From contig JANOQJ010000048.1 of assembly GCA_031414805.1 (NCBI GenBank), positions 1 through 64,000 of the forward strand: a stretch of 64,000 nt of DNA. Reading direction: 5' to 3'. Position numbers and translations under genes: made by a program. The notes under the pieces were generated by a model. That model did not search any database. It was not told where the DNA came from and was given only the letters and a program-made list of their open reading frames with translations. Of this stretch, positions 59,137 through 64,000 are shown in pieces (within the stretch, counting starts at the first letter, position 1; each line of letters opens with the position of its first letter). This stretch comes from JAAFIW01 sp031414805. Lineage in GTDB: Bacteria; Pseudomonadota; Gammaproteobacteria; Burkholderiales; Burkholderiaceae_C.

Positions 59137-59203
59137 GTTTTTAAGCCAAATCGGCCACTAGCCCTTGTAAATACTGCTCAAGCAGCTATGAATATAGTAG
59201 CAC
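59137..59203. repeat. Dispersed 60-bp repeat containing the hisH start codon
   Basis: The forward copy (core 'tagcccttgtaaatactgct') is close to consensus. Its GCAGCTATG contributes the ATG of hisH, and it fills the hisB-hisH gap. Confidence 0.88.
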
Positions 59204-59862
59204 CTAAAACGGTAGCCGTGGTCGACTACGGCATGGGCAACCTGCGCTCCGTGGCCCAGGCCGTGAAAGCCGCCGCGCAGGGCACCGGATGGGACGTGGT
59301 CATCACCAACCAGCCACAAGCCGTCGATGCCGCCAGCCGCATCGTGCTGCCCGGCCAGGGTGCCATGCCCGACTGCATGCGCGAGCTGCGCGAATCGGGC
59401 TTGCAGGAGGCCGTGCTGCGCGCCGCCGCCAGCCGTCCGCTGTTTGGCGTGTGCGTGGGCATGCAAATGCTGCTGGACGCCAGTGATGAGGGCCCTGTAG
59501 GTGTGGGTACACCAGGCCTGGGCTTGATCCCAGGGCGAGTGGTCAAATTTGACCTCGCCGGGCAATTGCAAAGCGACTGCAGCCGCTACAAAGTGCCGCA
59601 AATGGGCTGGAACCAGGTGTGGCGGGGTGAGCACCCGCACCCCGTTTTTGGCGAGGTAGCTGACGGCAGCTATTTCTACTTCGTGCACAGCTACTACGCC
59701 CAACCGTCAGATGCACGCCACAGCGTGGGCCTGACGGACTACGGCACCCGCTTTACGGCAGCCGTCGCACGCGATAACATTTTCGCCACTCAATTCCACC
59801 CCGAAAAAAGCGCAGACCAAGGCCTGGCCCTCTACAGAAACTTCCTGCACTGGAACGTCTGA
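59188..59862 (+). CDS. hisH: Imidazole glycerol phosphate synthase, glutaminase subunit
   Basis: The 224-residue glutaminase begins 'MNIVAPKTVAVVDYGMGNLR' and has the catalytic triad Cys89 ('FGVCVGMQMLLDAS') and His204/Glu206 ('ATQFHPEKSADQGL'). It supplies ammonia to HisF. The ATG at 59188 and the first five codons lie in a dispersed repeat; longer in-frame extension upstream is repeat and hisB antisense-free sequence without homology. No Shine-Dalgarno of usual strength is visible before this ATG. Confidence 0.96.
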   Translation: MNIVAPKTVAVVDYGMGNLRSVAQAVKAAAQGTGWDVVITNQPQAVDAASRIVLPGQGAMPDCMRELRESGLQEAVLRAAASRPLFGVCVGMQMLLDASDEGPVGVGTPGLGLIPGRVVKFDLAGQLQSDCSRYKVPQMGWNQVWRGEHPHPVFGEVADGSYFYFVHSYYAQPSDARHSVGLTDYGTRFTAAVARDNIFATQFHPEKSADQGLALYRNFLHWNV

Positions 59863-59908
59863 TTTCTCACCCTGCCGATTCTCTAACGCCTTGTTCTGGC
59901 TCTGACCG

Positions 59909-60649
59909 ATGCTTCTCATCCCCGCGATTGACCTGAAAGACGGTCACTGTGTGCGCCTCAAACAGGGCGACATGGCCCAGTCCACCACCTTCGGCGAAGA
60001 CCCCGCCGCCATGGCCAGCAGCTGGCTGGCCAAAGGCGCGCGCCGCCTGCATCTGGTGGATTTGAATGGCGCCTTTGCTGGCAAGCCGCAAAATTTTGCC
60101 GCTATCAAGTCCATCCTGACCGCTGTGGGTGACGACATTCCCGTGCAACTGGGCGGTGGCATCCGCGACCTGGACACGATTGAAAAGTACATCGATGGTG
60201 GCCTTCGCTACGTGATCATCGGCACCGCCGCCGTCAAAAACCCCGGTTTTCTGAAAGACGCTTGCGCCGCATTTGGCGGCCACATCATCGTCGGCCTGGA
60301 CGCCAAAGACGGCAAAGTCGCCACCGATGGCTGGAGCAAACTGACCGGCCACGAAGTGGTGGACCTGGCCAAAAAGTTTGAAGACTGGGGCGTTGAATCC
60401 ATCATCTACACCGACATTGGCCGCGACGGCATGCTCTCGGGCATCAACATTGACGCCACCGTCAAGCTGGCTCAGGCCTTGACAATTCCGGTGATCGCGT
60501 CAGGTGGCCTGTCCAACATGGCCGACATCGAGCAACTGTGTGCGGTGGAGTCTGAGGGCGTGGAAGGTGTGATTTGTGGCCGCGCCATTTACAGCGGGGA
60601 CCTGGACTTTGCTGCTGCACAGGCACGGGCCGATGCCTTGAACGGTTGA
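59909..60649 (+). CDS. hisA: 1-(5-phosphoribosyl)-5-[(5-phosphoribosylamino)methylideneamino]imidazole-4-carboxamide isomerase
   Basis: The 246-residue TIM barrel has the two catalytic aspartates, Asp8 in 'LLIPAIDLKDGHCVRL' and Asp169 in 'IIYTDIGRDGMLSG', plus 'VPVQLGGGIRD'-like phosphate loop ('IPVQLGGGIRDLDTIEK'). It catalyses the Amadori isomerisation before HisF. Spacing to hisF is 12 bp. Confidence 0.97.
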   Translation: MLLIPAIDLKDGHCVRLKQGDMAQSTTFGEDPAAMASSWLAKGARRLHLVDLNGAFAGKPQNFAAIKSILTAVGDDIPVQLGGGIRDLDTIEKYIDGGLRYVIIGTAAVKNPGFLKDACAAFGGHIIVGLDAKDGKVATDGWSKLTGHEVVDLAKKFEDWGVESIIYTDIGRDGMLSGINIDATVKLAQALTIPVIASGGLSNMADIEQLCAVESEGVEGVICGRAIYSGDLDFAAAQARADALNG

Positions 60650-60661
60650 ACGAAAGACTAT

Positions 60662-61441
60662 TTGCTCGCCAAACGAATCATCCCCTGCCTGGACGTCACC
60701 GGTGGCCGCGTCGTTAAAGGCGTGAACTTTCTCGAACTGCGCGATGCCGGCGACCCGGTGGAAATTGCCGCCCGCTACAACGAACAGGGCGCAGATGAAC
60801 TCACGTTTTTAGACATCACCGCCACCAGCGATGGGCGCGATTTGATTCTGCACATCATTGAAGCGGTGGCCTCGCAAGTCTTCATTCCGCTCACCGTGGG
60901 CGGCGGTGTGCGCACCGTGGCCGATGTGCGGCGTTTGCTCAATGCTGGTGCGGACAAAACCAGCTTCAACTCGGCGGCCATTGCCGACCCGCAAGTCATC
61001 GTCGACGCATCTGCCAAGTACGGTGCGCAGTGCATCGTGGTGGCCATTGATGCCAAAAAACGCTCAGCCGAAGATTCGCAAATCAAAGGCCCTGGCTGGG
61101 ATGTTTATAGCCACGGCGGACGTAAAAACACAGGCCTGGATGCCGTGGCATGGGCGGTGGAAATGGTGCAGCGCGGTGCGGGCGAAATCTTGCTGACCAG
61201 CATGGACCGCGATGGCACCAAGATCGGTTTTGATCTGGAATTGACGCGCGCCGTGAGTGACGCCGTCAGCGTGCCGGTGATTGCCTCAGGCGGCGTAGGC
61301 AACCTGGACCACCTGGCTGATGGCATTCAACAAGGTGGCGCCGATGCGGTGCTGGCCGCCAGCATTTTTCACTACGGCGAATTCACCGTGGGCCAGGCCA
61401 AAGCACGCATGCATGCGCGTGGCATTCCCGTGCGTTTGTAG
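60662..61441 (+). CDS. hisF: Imidazole glycerol phosphate synthase, cyclase subunit
   Basis: The 259-residue TIM barrel starts at TTG 60662 and begins 'MLAKRIIPCLDVTGGRVVKG' with catalytic Asp11, and has 'PLTVGGGVRTVADVRRLLNA', 'LLTSMDRDGTKIGFD' and 'VIASGGVGNLDHLADGI'. It forms IGP and AICAR with HisH ammonia. It is the last gene of this block before the opposing fasciclin gene. Confidence 0.97.
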   Translation: MLAKRIIPCLDVTGGRVVKGVNFLELRDAGDPVEIAARYNEQGADELTFLDITATSDGRDLILHIIEAVASQVFIPLTVGGGVRTVADVRRLLNAGADKTSFNSAAIADPQVIVDASAKYGAQCIVVAIDAKKRSAEDSQIKGPGWDVYSHGGRKNTGLDAVAWAVEMVQRGAGEILLTSMDRDGTKIGFDLELTRAVSDAVSVPVIASGGVGNLDHLADGIQQGGADAVLAASIFHYGEFTVGQAKARMHARGIPVRL

Positions 61442-61497
61442 CCCCAAAAGCAATCGGGGCGGATCAGCTTTCGCCCATCCACCCCGGTCATCGTTCA

Positions 61498-61517
61498 ACT
61501 GCGCCTCAAGGCGCAGT
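61498..61517. terminator. Hairpin between convergent hisF and fasciclin genes
   Basis: The perfect 8-bp stem ACTGCGCC / GGCGCAGT with loop TCAA lies 56 bp after hisF and 13 bp from the fasciclin stop codon. It lacks a clear U tract on either strand, so efficiency is uncertain. Confidence 0.4.
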
Positions 61518-61530
61518 CATCTGTTTTGCA

Positions 61531-62919
61531 TCACGGCTTGGGCAAGATCACCTTGTCCACCACGTGAATCACGCCATTGGTGTTGAAGATGTCGGTGGCA
61601 GTAATTTTGGCGGTGCGGCCACGTTGGTCCGTGATGATGAATGCAGGGTCGATGCGCAACGTCTCGCCCTGTACGGTGGCGATGTTCACATTGGTTGGCA
61701 CTTCCGCTTTCAACACCGTGCCGGGCACCACGTGGTAAGTCAGTACCTTGGTCAGCAGGGCTTTGTCAGCCAGCAGGGCTGCTTTGGTGATGTTCAACTC
61801 TGCCAGCAGCGCCACAAATGCTTCGTTGGTGGGAGCGAACACGGTGAATTGTGTGGTGCCAGACAGTGTGGTGACCAAGTCAGCAGCCACAACCGCTTCC
61901 ACCAGGATAGTGAACTGCGACAAAGACTGCGCCGTTTGCACAATGCTTCGATCTGCCGGCAAAAGGACCTTGTTGATCGTGTGCACCACGCCGTTTCGGG
62001 CTTGGATGTCAGTTGCGGTAATCGCCGACTTGCGGTTGCGTCCATCGGTGATCGTCAGCACATCGAAAATGCTTTCGATCTTGAAGATACCGCCTTCCAC
62101 GCTCTTGATGGCTTTGCCAGCTGGAATGCCAGCCTTTTCCACCTTGGCAGGCAGCACGTGGTAGGTCAGCACGGTGGTCAGCAATGCCTTGTTGGCCAAC
62201 AGGGCTTCTTTGGTGATGCTCAATTCGGCCAACAGCTCGGTGAAGGCGGCGTTCGTCGGTGCAAAAACCGTAAATGGACCGGTGCCCTTCAGGGTGTCCA
62301 CCAAGCCGGCAGCCACCACAGCCTCAACCAGAATGCTCAGGTTCGGGTTGCTTTGAGCCAACGCCACCAAGTCAGGCGCCACGGGTGCCGGTGCGGGTGT
62401 TGGCAAGATCACTTTGTCGATCACGTGAATCACGCCGTTGGTTGCCAGCACATCGGTGGCGGTGATGTTGGCGGTGCGGGTGCGTTGGTCGGTAATGACC
62501 AAGGCTGGGCTGATACGCAGGGTGTCGCCTTGCACGGTAGCAATGGCCACGTTGGTGGGAACGTCGGCTTTCAATACGCGGTTGGGCAGCACGTGATAAG
62601 TCAGCACACGGGTCAGCAAGGCTCGGTCAGCCAGCAATGCTGCTTTGGTAATGCCCAGCTCGGTCAACAAAGCGGCAAACGCCGCGTTGGTGGGCGCGAA
62701 AACGGTGAAAGGGCCGGCTGCTTTCAGCGTGTCTACCAAGCCAGCGGCGACCACCGCTTCGACCAGAATGCTCAGGTCAGGCGTTGCTTGTGCGAGTTGC
62801 ACGATGTCAGGCGTCGCGGGTAGCGGAGCAGGTGCTGGGTGGTCGTCGCCGCCCCCGCAGCCTGAGATAAATGCAGCGGCTAACAAGCCGCTGGCTAGTA
62901 ATGCAATTCGTCGAAGCAT
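61531..62919 (-). CDS. Lipoprotein with three fasciclin (FAS1) domains
   Basis: The 462-residue protein has a lipobox 'AAFISGCGGGDD' and three FAS1 domains of about 135 residues. Each has an H1-like 'ILVEAVVAAGLVDTLKGTGP' region, 'FTVFAPTNAAFTELL', 'LTYHVLPAKV' and ends 'NGVVHTINKVLLP'. The domains are so alike at DNA level that they look like recent tandem duplications. ATG 62917-62919 places the signal peptide correctly; the open frame extends 72 codons further without homology. It is an adhesion-type lipoprotein and splits the his genes on the opposite strand. Confidence 0.9.
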   Translation of the reverse strand: MLRRIALLASGLLAAAFISGCGGGDDHPAPAPLPATPDIVQLAQATPDLSILVEAVVAAGLVDTLKAAGPFTVFAPTNAAFAALLTELGITKAALLADRALLTRVLTYHVLPNRVLKADVPTNVAIATVQGDTLRISPALVITDQRTRTANITATDVLATNGVIHVIDKVILPTPAPAPVAPDLVALAQSNPNLSILVEAVVAAGLVDTLKGTGPFTVFAPTNAAFTELLAELSITKEALLANKALLTTVLTYHVLPAKVEKAGIPAGKAIKSVEGGIFKIESIFDVLTITDGRNRKSAITATDIQARNGVVHTINKVLLPADRSIVQTAQSLSQFTILVEAVVAADLVTTLSGTTQFTVFAPTNEAFVALLAELNITKAALLADKALLTKVLTYHVVPGTVLKAEVPTNVNIATVQGETLRIDPAFIITDQRGRTAKITATDIFNTNGVIHVVDKVILPKP

Positions 62920-63143
62920 GGTGGACTCCTTTAATGGGTCTGGTTCAAGGTTGAAAGTCGGCAAAAACTGATTCGAGTAAAAAAATACCAAACAGTCACA
63001 TGCGGACCAAATCGTATAGACCCGCCATTCACTCCGCAAGACAAAAAAACACTTTTTTACTAATTTCGGGCTAATACTGAAGCTTTGACAAACCCGTGGA
63101 GCGGGCGTCAGCGGCAGCTGCGCAATCACCGACAATTTGCATC

Positions 63144-63533
63144 ATGAACTGGATAAACGATGTGAAATGGGACGCGCAAGGCTTGGTGCCGGTTATTGCG
63201 CAAGAGCAGGGCAGCAACGACGTGTTGATGTTTGCGTGGATGAATCGCGAGGCACTTGAGAAAACCGCCGAATTGGGGCGCGCCGTGTATTTCAGCCGCT
63301 CGCGCGGCAAACTCTGGTTCAAGGGCGAAGAGTCGGGTCACGTGCAGACGGTGCACGAAATCCGCATGGACTGCGACAACGACGTGATCCTGCTTAAAGT
63401 CACCCAGCTGGGCCACAACCCGGGTATTGCGTGCCACACCGGCCGTCACAGCTGTTTTTTCAGTCTTTACAAAGACGGTGCCTGGCTTGTGACCGAGCCG
63501 GTGTTGAAAGACCCCAGCCATATCTATAAATAA
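63144..63533 (+). CDS. hisI: Phosphoribosyl-AMP cyclohydrolase
   Basis: The 129-residue enzyme opens the adenine ring of PR-AMP. It has 'NDVLMFAWMNREALEKTAEL' , 'AVYFSRSRGKLWFKGEESGH' and the metal-binding cysteines in 'DCDNDVILLKV' and 'CHTGRHSCFF'. It is separated from hisF by the fasciclin gene, so it must have its own promoter in 62920-63143. hisE follows after 4 bp. Confidence 0.96.
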   Translation: MNWINDVKWDAQGLVPVIAQEQGSNDVLMFAWMNREALEKTAELGRAVYFSRSRGKLWFKGEESGHVQTVHEIRMDCDNDVILLKVTQLGHNPGIACHTGRHSCFFSLYKDGAWLVTEPVLKDPSHIYK

Positions 63534-63537
63534 ACAC

Positions 63538-63918
63538 ATGACTTCCAACGATTCTTTGGCCCAACTGGCCGCCGTGATTGAGAGCCGTTTGCCAGCCAGG
63601 GGCGGCAACCCGGAAGCCAGCTACGTGGCCCGCCTATTGCATCAAGGCCCCGATGCTTTTTTGAAAAAAATCGGCGAAGAAGCCACCGAAGTGGTGATGG
63701 CCGCGAAAGACGCGCAACACGCGGGCGCCAGCGCTGAAAACAGGCAAAAAATTGTGGGCGAAGTGGCAGACCTGTGGTTTCACAGCCTGATTGCACTGGC
63801 GTGGTACGGTCTAAATCCTGCTGATGTGTTGGCCGAGTTGGAGCGGCGCGCTGGCACCAGCGGGATTGAAGAAAAAGCCCTACGCAAAGCCCAAGACAGA
63901 GAAACGCACAACCGTTGA
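63538..63918 (+). CDS. hisE: Phosphoribosyl-ATP pyrophosphatase
   Basis: The 126-residue MazG-like protein hydrolyses PR-ATP to PR-AMP, the step before HisI. Diagnostic segments are 'GEEATEVVMAAKDAQH' and 'EVADLWFHSLIALAWYGLNP', holding the Glu/Asp metal-binding motif. It is separate from hisI, not fused, and slightly longer than usual in the N-terminus. Confidence 0.95.
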   Translation: MTSNDSLAQLAAVIESRLPARGGNPEASYVARLLHQGPDAFLKKIGEEATEVVMAAKDAQHAGASAENRQKIVGEVADLWFHSLIALAWYGLNPADVLAELERRAGTSGIEEKALRKAQDRETHNR

Positions 63919-63929
63919 GGAGCGCGACC

Positions 63930-64000
63930 ATGAGTGAGACCGATTTGGCGGAATTTCAAGGCAAAACATCCGGCGACCGCACGGTGATGCATGTGCTGTA
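63930..64000 (+). CDS. Start of an unidentified gene (truncated by window edge)
   Basis: ATG 63930 follows GAGGAGCG with good spacing, 11 bp after hisE. The visible 23 residues, 'MSETDLAEFQGKTSGDRTVM' and then HVL, suggest a small soluble or membrane protein of the type (DUF4870-like) that often follows hisE in this group. Too little is present for a firm call. Confidence 0.5.
   Translation, partial: MSETDLAEFQGKTSGDRTVMHVL

Noticed and set aside
61564..62823. 419-codon open frame opposite the FAS1 gene
   Set aside because: Its internal repetition only mirrors the three FAS1 domains; no independent homology.

Overview
The window looks like a chromosome segment of a Burkholderiales bacterium, most likely Comamonadaceae (Rhodoferax/Polaromonas/Acidovorax type). 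Reasons: high G+C coding bias with long antisense open frames, three Bug/TctC-type solute-binding genes, LysR/MarR/AsnC regulators beside aromatic and CoA-thioester catabolism, and a typical his gene order. A dispersed ~60-bp repeat that reads 'ALVNTAQAAI' in frame occurs at least 14 times, both between and inside genes. This placement comes from gene content, not from a database search.

Layout. 1-5.2 kb: transposase tail, AsnC regulator, lipase plus lipase foldase, hpd and phhA (Phe/Tyr catabolism). 5.3-12.5 kb: a BMP-type binding protein and guanine deaminase flank a separate block containing a beta-barrel 'heme-binding-like' protein, a DUF2063 protein, an MNIO (DUF692) enzyme and a ferritin-like protein with a cysteine-rich C-terminal domain. 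12.5-20.8 kb: dcd, small envelope genes, TetR plus aldo/keto reductase, LuxR, an indoleacetamide-hydrolase-like amidase, nitronate monooxygenase and LysR. 20.8-28 kb: a repeat-bearing SGNH-type lipoprotein, two Bug proteins, SrkA kinase and carotenoid oxygenase. 28-30.3 kb: a compact minus-strand operon of an antitoxin-like protein, a PemK/MazF-like protein and a caspase-like peptidase, the last broken by a one-base frameshift. 30.3-36.2 kb: TPP-dependent E1 alpha/beta, TRAP transporter DctQMP and MarR. 36.2-38.3 kb: HEPN/AbiU2-like protein, a broken antitoxin and HigBA, bracketed by two copies of a MarR 3' end. 38.3-47.4 kb: AraC, DMT exporter, nucleotidyltransferase-fold protein, cupins, Bug, LysR, threonine aldolase and two conserved unknowns. 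47.6-54.9 kb: a 2-aminobenzoyl-CoA (anthranilate) degradation cluster. 55-64 kb: hybrid histidine kinase, VapBC, then hisCBHAF, an opposing fasciclin gene, and hisIE.

How it fits together. The two most unusual loci are (a) the ferritin-like/Cys-rich protein, MNIO and DUF2063 trio, which has the layout of a bufferin-type peptide-modification system but with a 612-residue candidate substrate, and (b) the antitoxin/PemK/caspase operon, which couples toxin-antitoxin-style regulation to a protease and could be a defence or abortive-infection module. Other notable signals are a nearly identical operator-leader in front of two distant transcription units (30.33 and 42.45 kb), a VapBC module translationally coupled to hisC, and dispersed repeats that have become coding sequence, including a signal peptide and a start codon.
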